A DNA stretch of 64,000 bases from assembly GCA_047612485.1 (NCBI GenBank), contig JBLGAT010000004.1, positions 1 to 64,000 of the forward strand, read 5' to 3'. This document shows, piece after piece, positions 7,688 through 16,374 of the stretch; within the stretch, counting starts at the first letter, position 1, and each line of letters begins with the position of its first letter. The translations under genes were made by a program, and so were the position numbers. The stretch comes from Sediminicola sp047612485. GTDB lineage: Bacteria > Bacteroidota > Bacteroidia > Flavobacteriales > Flavobacteriaceae. The notes beneath the pieces are model-generated. The model worked only from the letters and a program-made list of their open reading frames with translations. It was not told the origin of the DNA and made no database searches.

Positions 7688-9034
7688 ATGGAGCATATTG
7701 TTATTATTGGCAATGGAATAGCCGGAATTACCGCAGCCAGACATATTAGAAAGCTTTCAGACAAGAAAATAACCGTAATTTCAGCCGAGACAGATCACTT
7801 CTTTTCCCGTACTGCCCTGATGTATGTTTATATGGGCCATATGAAATTTGAGCATATTAAACCTTATGAGGATTTCTTTTGGAAAAAAAATAGATTGGAT
7901 TTGGTTAAGGGCTTTGTTACCAAAGTTGACCATAAATCAAAAAAAATTGAGCTGGTAAATTCTGAACCCATCGGATATGATAAATTAATCATCGCCACCG
8001 GCTCCAAGTCCAATAAATTTGGATGGCCGGGACAAGATCTGAAAGGGGTACAAGGCTTGTATTCCAAACAGGATCTAGACGCTTTGGAAATGCACGCACC
8101 GAACAAAGAAGTGTGCTCCCGAGCCGTAATCGTTGGTGGCGGACTCATAGGAATAGAATTGGCAGAAATGTTGCGAAGTAGAAAAATCCCCGTAACATTT
8201 TTGGTGCGGGAGGATAGCTTTTGGAATGGCGTACTCCCCAAAGGGGAATCTGAAATGGTCAATGAACATATTTTGGAACACCATATAGATTTACAACTCG
8301 GCACAAACCTAAAAGAAATATTATCCGATGAAAATGGCCATGCCAAAGCTGTTGTTACAGATAAGGGAGAAACCATTGAGTGCAACCTTGTAGGCCTTAC
8401 GGCTGGTGTTACCCCAAATATAGATTTCCTTGAGGGCTCGGGTATTGCCTTGGGCAAGGGTGTAAAGGTAAACCGTATGTTGGAAACTAACATTCAGGAC
8501 ATCTATTCCATTGGTGACTGTGCGGAGCAACACGAACCCATCGGAAACAGGAGACCCGTGGAAGCAGTTTGGTATACCGGACGAATGATGGGAGAAACTG
8601 TGGCCCAGACCATTTGTGGCAATCCAACTCCTTATAACCCTGGGCACTGGTTCAACTCTGCCAAATTTTTGGATATAGAGTACCAAACCTATGGATGGGT
8701 GTTCAGTGAGAAAGCTATAAAACCTTATGAGCAACATTTCCATTGGAGGCATGGGCATGAAAAAGTGTGCATTACCATTTCTTTCCATAAAGAATCCAAG
8801 AAATTTTTGGGAATCAACACCTTTGGCATTCGAATGAGACATGAAATAATCGACAAATGGTTAACAGAAGGCAAGTCTGTTGAGCATGTATTGGCCCACT
8901 TACGAGATGCCAATTTTGATCCTGAATTTTATGCCTCCTATGAAGAATCCATCGTAGCAAAATACAATGAACAGTTTAAGGCGTCCATTGGTTTAAAAAA
9001 GAAAAGTTTAAAAAGAATATTTTTCAACGCATAA
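7688..9034 (+). CDS. NAD(P)/FAD-dependent oxidoreductase
   Basis: A 448-residue pyridine-nucleotide-disulfide-type flavoprotein without the redox disulfide. HIVIIGNGIAGITAARHI binds FAD, AVIVGGGLIGIELAEML (about residue 150) binds NAD(P)H, and DIYSIGDCAE (about 275) is the second FAD motif. The C-terminal 130 residues form a separate domain with many aromatic residues. It resembles rubredoxin or ferredoxin reductases and nitrite reductase-like flavoproteins. It lies 12 nt before a membrane 4Fe-4S protein, which suggests it passes NAD(P)H electrons to the membrane partner. The electron acceptor is unknown. Confidence 0.8.
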   Translation: MEHIVIIGNGIAGITAARHIRKLSDKKITVISAETDHFFSRTALMYVYMGHMKFEHIKPYEDFFWKKNRLDLVKGFVTKVDHKSKKIELVNSEPIGYDKLIIATGSKSNKFGWPGQDLKGVQGLYSKQDLDALEMHAPNKEVCSRAVIVGGGLIGIELAEMLRSRKIPVTFLVREDSFWNGVLPKGESEMVNEHILEHHIDLQLGTNLKEILSDENGHAKAVVTDKGETIECNLVGLTAGVTPNIDFLEGSGIALGKGVKVNRMLETNIQDIYSIGDCAEQHEPIGNRRPVEAVWYTGRMMGETVAQTICGNPTPYNPGHWFNSAKFLDIEYQTYGWVFSEKAIKPYEQHFHWRHGHEKVCITISFHKESKKFLGINTFGIRMRHEIIDKWLTEGKSVEHVLAHLRDANFDPEFYASYEESIVAKYNEQFKASIGLKKKSLKRIFFNA

Positions 9035-9046
9035 CCTCCTTTCCTG

Positions 9047-10639
9047 ATGAGCACTTACGACAAAAACATGGCCTTGACCGGCACACCACCAAAATCCTTG
9101 ACCCTAGGCCAGAAAATAGCGACCTTACTGGGAATGAGTGGACTTACTATCCTCGTTCTAGCCATTTTCAATGTTAATTTTCCTCAAAAAGGACTTTGGC
9201 TAACCACATCACTATTGGCCATTTTTTTTGGTGTTGTTTGGTTTTCGGCAGCGGCATATGCCCATACCCAAAAAGGAATTAAAAATGATGGGGTTTGGTT
9301 TAAATCTATTTCCAGCAGGGGAATCTGGGCCTGGATGGCTGGCATAGGCCTTACTTCATTTTATATTGTACTCTATTTTTATCCTCAATATCTCGGACTG
9401 GCCAAATCTGGTGACAATACTGGGGTCATCTCTTTTTTTGACCCGCTGAGCAAACTCCTCAGCGGTAATCCCGCTAGCCAATGGTTTGTTTATGGCACAC
9501 TTTATACCGTTGCCATTTTGGCTTTTGGAATTAAATTTATTTGGAAATACCGCCATAATAGGTATGAGATGATACGGACCTCCAGCGTCATGTTTTTCCA
9601 AACTGCTTTCGCTTTTCTTATTCCAGAATTTATGTCCAGGATGAATAGCGAATCCTTTTCCCTGCCATATTACGATCTGAAGAACATTTGGCCCCTCAAC
9701 TATTACAATTTTGAACGATACCGGGTCAATAGCATGATTGAGGCCGGGGATATTGGATTGGCCATGCTTATTTTTGGCGTCCTTTCCATCTTTGTCATCA
9801 CCCCAATCCTAACCTACAAATATGGAAAACGATGGTATTGTTCTTGGGTATGTGGATGTGGAGGCTTGGCCGAAACAGCCGGGGATTCCTTTAGACAGTT
9901 GAGCGACAAGACCCAAAAAGCATGGAATATTGAAAGATGGGTGGTGCACAGTGTGGTGGTATTCGTAACCTTAATGACCACAGCCGTCATATATTCTTAT
10001 CTGGGAAACGACAGTAGTACATATTGGTTGACCAAAAACATCTTTTTATTAGGGGTAGCCGGCCTATTGACCCTGGTCTTCGGATGGGTGATGCTTTTTA
10101 AAAGAAAGGAGCTTCAAAAAGATGCCCTCTATGGCGCCATTGGCTATTTTACCATTATTATTGCCCTTATTGGGTTCCACTACCTTAGTGGAGATGGACA
10201 GGTCTTTTTGTTTAAATCGGAAACCTTAAGAAGCACCTACGGGTTCTTGATAGGCAGCATCTTCTCTGGTGTTATTGGTACTGGGTTCTACCCAATCTTT
10301 GGAAATAGGGTATGGTGCAGGTTTGGTTGCCCAATGGCCGCCATCCTTGGGTTCCAACAACGCCTTTTCTCTAGGTTCAGGATAACCACCAATGGTGGAC
10401 AATGTATTTCTTGTGGCAACTGTTCCACCTATTGTGAAATGGGGATAGATGTTAGGGCCTATGCGCAGAAGGGAGAAAACATAGTTAGATCTAGTTGTGT
10501 TGGCTGCGGTATTTGTTCGGCCGTTTGTCCACGTGGTGTTTTAAAACTTGAAAATGGACCGGAAAAAGGTCGTGTCAATCCAACTGAAATCCTTTTGGGG
10601 AACGATGTAGACCTCATGGATTTGGTCAATCAGAAATAA
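9047..10639 (+). CDS. NapH/CcoG-like polytopic 4Fe-4S ferredoxin-type protein
   Basis: A 530-residue protein with several membrane helices, among them residues 28-50, 57-75, 94-115 and 235-255. Two cysteine boxes in membrane loops, RWYCSWVCGCGG and VWCRFGCPMAA, are of the NapH/CcoG type. Two classical clusters sit near the C-terminus: CISCGNCSTYC and CVGCGICSAVC, the latter followed by P. Such proteins carry electrons across or along the cytoplasmic membrane. It follows the FAD oxidoreductase by 12 nt, forming a two-gene electron-transfer unit. No oxidase or reductase subunit is adjacent, so the end acceptor cannot be named. Confidence 0.82.
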   Translation: MSTYDKNMALTGTPPKSLTLGQKIATLLGMSGLTILVLAIFNVNFPQKGLWLTTSLLAIFFGVVWFSAAAYAHTQKGIKNDGVWFKSISSRGIWAWMAGIGLTSFYIVLYFYPQYLGLAKSGDNTGVISFFDPLSKLLSGNPASQWFVYGTLYTVAILAFGIKFIWKYRHNRYEMIRTSSVMFFQTAFAFLIPEFMSRMNSESFSLPYYDLKNIWPLNYYNFERYRVNSMIEAGDIGLAMLIFGVLSIFVITPILTYKYGKRWYCSWVCGCGGLAETAGDSFRQLSDKTQKAWNIERWVVHSVVVFVTLMTTAVIYSYLGNDSSTYWLTKNIFLLGVAGLLTLVFGWVMLFKRKELQKDALYGAIGYFTIIIALIGFHYLSGDGQVFLFKSETLRSTYGFLIGSIFSGVIGTGFYPIFGNRVWCRFGCPMAAILGFQQRLFSRFRITTNGGQCISCGNCSTYCEMGIDVRAYAQKGENIVRSSCVGCGICSAVCPRGVLKLENGPEKGRVNPTEILLGNDVDLMDLVNQK

Positions 10640-10707
10640 AAAAAACAATATTGTTTTCGTATTGTCATTGACACCAAGTTATCTACTTTTATACGTTTTT
10701 TGAAATA

Positions 10708-10785
10708 ATGAAAAACAATTGGATTTCACCAAAGAAGAAACTTAATCAGTATAAGAAGGAAGGACAGTCACCTGTCCAAAATTAG
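10708..10785 (+). CDS. Possible 25-residue small protein or leader ORF
   Basis: A short ATG frame encodes MKNNWISPKKKLNQYKKEGQ plus five residues and stops 4 nt before the glycosyltransferase gene at 10790. The peptide is very basic and has no hydrophobic segment. It may be a chance frame in the 150-nt gap; its tight placement is the only argument for it. Confidence 0.2.
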   Translation: MKNNWISPKKKLNQYKKEGQSPVQN

Positions 10786-10789
10786 CATA

Positions 10790-11479
10790 ATGAAAGATAT
10801 CAAAGTAATTATTCCAGCTTATAATGAAGAAGATTCCATTGCGAAAGTAATTCAAGAAATTCCTGATTTTATATCAGAAATTATTGTCGTCAACAACAAT
10901 TCCACGGACCAAACTGCCATAAACGCCCAGAAGGCTGGGGCCACTGTAATAAGTGAAAACAGAAGGGGTTATGGTTACGCCTGTCTTTGTGGGATGGATT
11001 ACATAGCCAAAAGATCCAAAACACCAGATATTATCGTATTTATCGACGGTGACTATTCCGATTACCCGGAAGAAATCACCAAAGTAGTTGAACCCATCAT
11101 AGAAAAGGATTTAGATTTTGTTATCGGGGCACGTGTAAAGGAACTTAGGGAACAAGGTTCCATGACACCGCAACAGATTTTCGGCAATAATCTCGCAACC
11201 TTTCTAATGAAAATCCTTTTTAAGGCAAAATACACAGATTTAGGGCCCTTCCGAGCCATAAAATACGACCAGTTATTGGCTCTTGAAATGGAAGACAAGA
11301 CCTATGGGTGGACTGTAGAAATGCAGCTAAAAGCATTACGTAAGAAACTTACATACACCGAAGTAGCAGTTCGTTACAAAAAAAGAATTGGGGTGTCAAA
11401 AGTATCAGGTACGGTAAAAGGTAGTATATTTGCGGGCATAAAAATTCTAGGTTGGATTTTTAAATATAGTATAAAATAA
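10790..11479 (+). CDS. GT2 family glycosyltransferase (DPM1-like)
   Basis: A 229-residue cytosolic GT-A enzyme. KVIIPAYNEEDSIAKVI opens the fold, EIIVVNNNSTDQT follows, and VFIDGDYSDYPEE gives the DxD metal site. LGPFRAIKYDQLLALEMEDKTYGWTVEMQLKALR matches the acceptor region of polyprenyl-phosphate sugar transferases such as dolichyl-phosphate mannose synthase. It probably loads a sugar from a nucleotide donor on polyprenyl phosphate. Co-directional genes for a CESA-like transferase and a polytopic GT-C-like protein follow, 36 nt and then 2 nt apart, so the three probably build or modify one glycan or glycolipid. Confidence 0.8.
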   Translation: MKDIKVIIPAYNEEDSIAKVIQEIPDFISEIIVVNNNSTDQTAINAQKAGATVISENRRGYGYACLCGMDYIAKRSKTPDIIVFIDGDYSDYPEEITKVVEPIIEKDLDFVIGARVKELREQGSMTPQQIFGNNLATFLMKILFKAKYTDLGPFRAIKYDQLLALEMEDKTYGWTVEMQLKALRKKLTYTEVAVRYKKRIGVSKVSGTVKGSIFAGIKILGWIFKYSIK

Positions 11480-11515
11480 AAACAAACTTAATCACACTTT
11501 TCTTTAACAACAAAA

Positions 11516-13000
11516 ATGGGACTAACCATCACTTACATTATCATTGCAATCTATAGTATTGCGCTAGTTTTAATCTTCTTTTACAGTTTGGCTCAATTGA
11601 ACCTCCTTGTAAATTATCTTTGGTATAAGAGACGGAACCAAGATGCTCCTAAATACAATCTTCTCGATCCTAAAGAAATTCCATTTGTTACCATACAGTT
11701 GCCTATTTACAATGAAGAATACGTTGTAGAGCGATTACTTGAAAATATTGCAAAAATTGAATACCCATCCAACAAACTTGAAATACAGGTATTGGACGAT
11801 TCTACAGATGATTCTGTCAATGATACTGCAAGAAGAATTATAGCCCTTCAGGAAACTGGCTTGGATATCACCCATATCAGAAGAGAAAACAGGTCTGGAT
11901 ATAAGGCCGGTGCATTGAAAGAAGGTCTTATAGTTGCCAAAGGTGAGTTTATCGCAATTTTTGACGCGGATTTTTTACCGGATCCAGATTGGTTAAAAAA
12001 GACCGTTATTTATTTTAAAGACCAAGAAATTGGTGTGGTTCAGACCCGTTGGGGACATATCAATAGAGATTATTCCACTTTGACCAAAATTCAGGCATTT
12101 GCCTTAGATGCCCACTTTACCTTGGAACAAGTAGGACGAAACGCAAAAGGACATTTCATCAACTTTAATGGTACCGCTGGGATCTGGCGCAAGGAATGTA
12201 TCCTTGATGCCGGTAACTGGGAAGGTGATACCTTGACGGAAGATTTGGATTTGAGCTATAGGGCACAATTAAAAAATTGGAAGTTTAAATATTTGGAAGA
12301 TGTGGAAACTCCAGCAGAGCTTCCTGTAGTGATCAGTGCGGCACGTTCCCAACAATTTCGTTGGAACAAAGGTGGGGCTGAAAACTTTAGAAAAACAGTT
12401 TGGAGTGTCATCACCGCCAAGAACATTTCCTTTAAGACTAAATTCCATGGTGTAATGCATTTGTTGAACAGTTCTATGTTCTTATGTGTCTTCATCGTAG
12501 CCTTTTTGAGTATTCCTATGTTATACATCAAGAATATGTACGGGCACTTGGGGTGGATCTTTGAAGTTACAAGTTTCTTTGTCGTAAGTACTATTATCCT
12601 GTTTGTCTGCTATTGGTTCACCTATAAGAGCATACAGGGCAGTAGTTTCGATAATTTTGTGGACTACATCAAGATATTCTTTACTTTTTTCTCCGTGGCA
12701 TTAGGTTTTTCCTTGCACAATTCTATGGCAGTATTGGAAGGACATATGGGTAAAAGAAGTGAATTTGTAAGAACTCCAAAATTCAATATCAACAACCTTA
12801 CAGATAGCTGGAAAGGAAACAAATACTTGGCCAAAAAATTATCCCCTAACATGATCTTGGAAGCATTGCTGATGATCTATTTCTTGTTTGGAATGTACAG
12901 TGCCATTCCTTTGAATGATTTTGGATTGTTCCCATTCCATTTTATGTTGTTCCTAGGTTTCGGATTTGTATTTTTTAACTCACTTACTGCTAAAGCATAA
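11516..13000 (+). CDS. Membrane GT2 glycosyltransferase (CESA-like, processive type)
   Basis: A 494-residue protein with an N-terminal helix (residues 6-30), a cytosolic GT-A domain and C-terminal helices (about 310-345, 345-370, 385-405, 440-490). All marks of the cellulose-synthase-like group are present: IQVLDDSTDDS, IFDADFLPDPDW, EDLDLSYRAQL (TED-type base) and QQFRWNKGG (QxxRW). Such enzymes make beta-linked glycans or glucosyl-lipids at the cytoplasmic membrane. No PilZ domain is seen. The next gene starts 2 nt after its stop. Confidence 0.85.
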   Translation: MGLTITYIIIAIYSIALVLIFFYSLAQLNLLVNYLWYKRRNQDAPKYNLLDPKEIPFVTIQLPIYNEEYVVERLLENIAKIEYPSNKLEIQVLDDSTDDSVNDTARRIIALQETGLDITHIRRENRSGYKAGALKEGLIVAKGEFIAIFDADFLPDPDWLKKTVIYFKDQEIGVVQTRWGHINRDYSTLTKIQAFALDAHFTLEQVGRNAKGHFINFNGTAGIWRKECILDAGNWEGDTLTEDLDLSYRAQLKNWKFKYLEDVETPAELPVVISAARSQQFRWNKGGAENFRKTVWSVITAKNISFKTKFHGVMHLLNSSMFLCVFIVAFLSIPMLYIKNMYGHLGWIFEVTSFFVVSTIILFVCYWFTYKSIQGSSFDNFVDYIKIFFTFFSVALGFSLHNSMAVLEGHMGKRSEFVRTPKFNINNLTDSWKGNKYLAKKLSPNMILEALLMIYFLFGMYSAIPLNDFGLFPFHFMLFLGFGFVFFNSLTAKA

Positions 13001-13002
13001 GT

Positions 13003-14352
13003 ATGTCCTCCTATTGGAAACTTCATAAATTTCCAATGTTTATGGTGCTGATCAGCATCGGGTTTTATGCGAGTTTTTCTTATGATTTAGACAGGTCGGA
13101 TTTTATAAAACTAATAACCCTATCCCTAGGGTTATTTTTTTTGTGTTATAAAATCATACAATTTGAAAAGTGGAATTTTAAATTTCTATTGGTTGCGGGA
13201 ATCCTGTTTCGTTTGGTCTTCTTTATAGCCACCCCTAACCTCTCACAAGACTTTTATCGCTTTATTTGGGATGGGGAACTAGTCAGCCATGGACTCAACC
13301 CTTATCTCTATACCCCTGATGAACTTATAGCACAAGGAAATCTTGTCATTGCCAATGCGCAGGAATTGCATTTGGGCATGGGAGAGCTTAGTGCCAAACA
13401 TTTTTCCAATTATCCTCCCCTTAACCAATTGTTATTTTCCATTGCAGCTGCATTGGGGGGCAAGTCCATTCTTGGGGGCATTATGGCGATGCGAGTAATC
13501 ATCATATGTGCCGACCTGGGTATTCTATACTTTGGAAGAAAATTACTAAAGCACCTCAACAGATCTTCCCACTTAATTTTTTGGTATTTTTTAAATCCAT
13601 TGGTCATTATAGAACTTACCGGAAACCTCCATTTTGAAGGAGTTATGATATTTTTGTTTTTGGCATCCGTTTATCTGCTCGCAAAGAATAAATGGCGTTG
13701 GAGTGCAGTACTTTATTCGCTTTCCATCCTGACAAAACTTGTGCCCCTATTGTTCCTGCCCCTATTTTTAAAACATTTCGACATCAAAAAAAGTCTTCTG
13801 TTCTATTCCCTCATTGGAGTCACGACTATTGTGTTTACACTTCCGTTTTTCTCCATGGAATTCATCACCCATTACTCGGCCACCCTAAGTCTTTGGTTCT
13901 CAAATTTTGAATTTAATGCAAGCACTTATAATATCATTAAGTCCATTGGTCTACAATTAGATGTCCCAGCCTTTAAAATGATAAAGATTTTTGGTAAAAT
14001 CATGCCATTTATAATTGTGATATTAGTCCTTGTTTTTACTTTCTTACGGGATAATAAAAATATTTCCACCCTGATCACTTCCATGTTATGGATTCTAAGT
14101 GCCTATTATTTTTTGGCCACAACGGTCCACCCGTGGTACATTATCTTCCTGGTCATTTTGGCGATTTTTACAGAATTTAGGTTTCCTTTGGTATGGTCAC
14201 TTACCGCAATCTTAAGCTATTGGGCCTATTCCAATGGCCAATTTGAAGAGAACCTTTTGATTCTCAGCATTGAATATATCCTAGTTTATGGTTTCTTGGC
14301 TTATGAATTGATTAACCTAAATAACAAAAACCTGTTATTTTGTAAAAAATAA
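13003..14352 (+). CDS. Polytopic GT-C-like glycosyltransferase (GT87-like)
   Basis: A 449-residue protein with about ten to twelve predicted membrane helices. The first long loop holds NLSQDFYRFIWDGELVSHGLNPY, an Asp-containing motif typical of lipid-linked mannosyltransferases of the GT-C fold (GT87 and PIG-M types). Later landmarks are GNLHFEGVMIFLF and TVHPWYIIFLV. It likely uses a polyprenyl-phosphate sugar, perhaps the product of the enzyme encoded at 10790, to glycosylate a lipid or glycan on the outer face of the inner membrane. The sugar and acceptor are unknown. It is the last gene of the three-gene set. Confidence 0.72.
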   Translation: MSSYWKLHKFPMFMVLISIGFYASFSYDLDRSDFIKLITLSLGLFFLCYKIIQFEKWNFKFLLVAGILFRLVFFIATPNLSQDFYRFIWDGELVSHGLNPYLYTPDELIAQGNLVIANAQELHLGMGELSAKHFSNYPPLNQLLFSIAAALGGKSILGGIMAMRVIIICADLGILYFGRKLLKHLNRSSHLIFWYFLNPLVIIELTGNLHFEGVMIFLFLASVYLLAKNKWRWSAVLYSLSILTKLVPLLFLPLFLKHFDIKKSLLFYSLIGVTTIVFTLPFFSMEFITHYSATLSLWFSNFEFNASTYNIIKSIGLQLDVPAFKMIKIFGKIMPFIIVILVLVFTFLRDNKNISTLITSMLWILSAYYFLATTVHPWYIIFLVILAIFTEFRFPLVWSLTAILSYWAYSNGQFEENLLILSIEYILVYGFLAYELINLNNKNLLFCKK

Positions 14353-14359
14353 GCATGTT

Positions 14360-14391
14360 TTGCCCCCAATTCATTTTAATTGGTACATTTG
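14360..14391 (+). promoter_or_regulatory. Promoter of the arginine operon
   Basis: TTG at 14360-14362 and TACATTTG at 14384-14391 are separated by 21 nt, matching the flavobacterial rule TTG-N17-23-TAnnTTTG. The expected transcription start is near 14396-14399, at or just before the leader ATG. Confidence 0.65.
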
Positions 14392-14398
14392 TTTTGTA

Positions 14399-14482
14399 AT
14401 GAATGTAACAACACATATACTATTCCATAATCGGGCTTCTTTTCCCGCTTATTCATTTACGCCTACACGTCTCCGCCCGTAA
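14399..14482 (+). CDS. Putative Arg-containing leader peptide of the arginine operon
   Basis: This 27-codon ATG frame starts at about the predicted transcription start and ends with TAA at 14480-14482. The peptide begins MNVTTHILFHNRASF and ends PAYSFTPTRLRP. Two Arg codons (CGT, CGC) lie four and two codons before the stop and one more (CGG) is codon 12. The stop codon falls in the loop of a CGCCC-GTAA-GGGTG hairpin. The promoter position, the Arg codons next to a structured stop and the downstream arginine genes fit a ribosome-mediated attenuation or translational-control leader. No U-run terminator follows, so the mechanism is open. Confidence 0.55.
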   Translation: MNVTTHILFHNRASFPAYSFTPTRLRP

Positions 14483-14503
14483 GGGTGCGCTTCTATTATG
14501 GAA
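14423..14503 (+). promoter_or_regulatory. Structured 5' leader RNA of the arginine operon
   Basis: TTCCATAAT (14423-14431) is exactly complementary to ATTATGGAA (14495-14503), giving a 9-bp outer stem. It encloses CGGG-N8-CCCG (14432-14447) and CGCCC-GTAA-GGGTG (14475-14488) with a GNRA-type loop. Alternative pairings exist, for example CGGGC with GCCCG and TTACG with CGTAA, as expected for a switch. The left arm lies in leader codons 9-11, so a translating ribosome would open the outer stem. Confidence 0.45.
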
Positions 14504-14569
14504 ATAGGTGAGTCCATTTCCAACTCTCATAAAAAATTATTATTTTATTTAATCCTAAAGCAACATTCA

Positions 14570-15187
14570 ATGAAGATTGTTATTGCTAACGAATCATATT
14601 TTAAATACTCCCAGATTATCTGCGATACCATAGAGGAGTCTGCCAAGGTACGGGGTACCGGTATTGCAAAACGATCTACGGAGTATATTGAGAAAAGGTT
14701 AAAAAACGGCAATGCCATTTTAGCTTTGGACGGGGACAAATTTGCCGGATTCTGTTACATCGAAGTATGGGGGCATGAAAAATTTGTCGCCAATTCAGGA
14801 TTGATCGTCCACCCAGACTATAGAGGGCAAGGCCTCGCCAAAAAAATCAAAAAAGCTGTTTTTGACCTTTCAAGAAAAAAATTTCCGGACGCCAAAATAT
14901 TTGGCATTACCACAGGGTTAGCCGTAATGAAAATGAATTACGAGCTTGGCTATAAGCCCGTGACCTTTTCAGAACTCACCACTGACCCAGAATTTTGGAA
15001 AGGCTGCCAGACCTGCAAAAATTTTGATATCCTGACACGGACCGAAACAAAAATGTGCTTGTGCACCGGCATGTTATTTGATCCCCATGCCAAGAAAAAA
15101 GTAGAGGACAACAAACTGAATACAAAAGCATTTACAAGATTAAGAAGCATCAAGGAGCAATTGTTCCTTAAAAAGAAAGAAAGATGA
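14570..15187 (+). CDS. GNAT family N-acyltransferase, candidate N-acylglutamate synthase
   Basis: A 205-residue GNAT protein. The acyl-CoA pyrophosphate loop is HPDYRGQGLAKKIKK (about 82-95), preceded by the beta strand SGLIV. A C-terminal cluster C146-x2-C149 and C163-x-C165 could bind a metal. As first gene of the arginine operon, in a genome segment without a classical ArgA or ArgJ, it is the best candidate for the N-acylation of glutamate (acetyl or succinyl donor). An in-frame ATG at 14498 adds 24 residues but lies inside the leader stem, so the ATG at 14570 was chosen. It overlaps argG by 4 nt. Confidence 0.75.
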   Translation: MKIVIANESYFKYSQIICDTIEESAKVRGTGIAKRSTEYIEKRLKNGNAILALDGDKFAGFCYIEVWGHEKFVANSGLIVHPDYRGQGLAKKIKKAVFDLSRKKFPDAKIFGITTGLAVMKMNYELGYKPVTFSELTTDPEFWKGCQTCKNFDILTRTETKMCLCTGMLFDPHAKKKVEDNKLNTKAFTRLRSIKEQLFLKKKER

Positions 15188-16374
15188 AAAAATTAGTATT
15201 AGCCTATAGCGGTGGACTGGACACATCTTATTGTGCAAAATATCTATCTAAAGATAAAGGTTTTGAAGTGCACGCAGTGAGCGTGAACACCGGAGGGTTC
15301 TCTCAAGAAGAAATAGTCAATATCCAAGAAAAAGCACTACAATTGGGGGCATCTACCTATACCTCCCTTGATGCCGTACAGACATTTTATGAAAAGGTAG
15401 TCAAATACTTGATCTTTGGCAATGTCCTTAAAAACAATACATATCCCTTATCTGTAAGTGCTGAACGTATCGTGCAGGCCATAGAAATAGTGAACCACGC
15501 AAAAAAAATAGGCGCATCGTACATTGCCCATGGCAGTACAGGAGCCGGGAACGATCAAGTGAGGTTCGATATGATATTCCAGATCATTGCCCCGGAAATT
15601 GAGATAATAACCCCTATCAGGGACAACAAGCTATCTAGGGAAGCTGAAATAGCTTACCTCAAAGAAAATGGGGTGGACTACCCTTGGGAAAAAGCCAAAT
15701 ATTCGATCAATAGAGGCCTTTGGGGTACTTCTGTTGGAGGTGAAGAGACTTTAACTTCACATTCGGCACTACCCGATTCCGCCTATCCAAGCCAGTTACA
15801 GAAAACAAAACCAACAGAGGTTAAACTCACCTTTAAAAAGGGAGAACTGACAGCCTTAAACGGCAAGGAAAATACTCCGGTGAACAATATTATTGCGCTG
15901 GATGCCCTAGCCTCCAAATATGCTATTGGCAGGGATATCCACGTGGGGGATACTATCATTGGCATAAAAGGGAGAGTTGGGTTTGAAGCTCCAGCTTCCC
16001 TAATCATTATAAAAGCCCACCATTTGCTGGAAAAACATACGTTGAGCAAATGGCAGCAATTTCAAAAAGAACAACAGGGAAATTTTTATGGGATGCTCCT
16101 TCACGAAGGAAATTATTTAGATGAGGTGATGAGAAATATTGAGGTCTTTCTAACGGATACCCAAAAGAATGTTTCGGGCGATGTGTTTGTAAGCCTCCAT
16201 CCCTATCGTTTCCAACTTAATGGTATAGAATCAAAGCACGACCTTATGAATGCCACTTTCGGGAACTATGGGGAAATGAACAAGGGTTGGACAGCGGATG
16301 ATGCAAAAGGCTTCATCAAGATACTATCCAACGCCGGAAAAATATATAATCACGTCAACAACAGTAATGATTAA
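15184..16374 (+). CDS. argG: Argininosuccinate synthase
   Basis: A 396-residue enzyme of normal length that joins citrulline and aspartate with ATP. The N-terminal PP-loop reads LVLAYSGGLDTSYCAKYL; HGSTGAGNDQVRFD is the aspartate and citrulline site; YSINRGLWGTSVGGEE follows as in all ArgG. The start overlaps the GNAT gene in ATGA, and the 3' end overlaps argC by 8 nt, so expression is coupled on both sides. Confidence 0.95.
   Translation: MKKLVLAYSGGLDTSYCAKYLSKDKGFEVHAVSVNTGGFSQEEIVNIQEKALQLGASTYTSLDAVQTFYEKVVKYLIFGNVLKNNTYPLSVSAERIVQAIEIVNHAKKIGASYIAHGSTGAGNDQVRFDMIFQIIAPEIEIITPIRDNKLSREAEIAYLKENGVDYPWEKAKYSINRGLWGTSVGGEETLTSHSALPDSAYPSQLQKTKPTEVKLTFKKGELTALNGKENTPVNNIIALDALASKYAIGRDIHVGDTIIGIKGRVGFEAPASLIIIKAHHLLEKHTLSKWQQFQKEQQGNFYGMLLHEGNYLDEVMRNIEVFLTDTQKNVSGDVFVSLHPYRFQLNGIESKHDLMNATFGNYGEMNKGWTADDAKGFIKILSNAGKIYNHVNNSND

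Noticed and set aside
10642..10657. AAAACAATATTGTTTT palindrome after the 4Fe-4S gene as terminator
   Set aside because: The stem has almost no GC pairs and no loop, so it is too weak to call.
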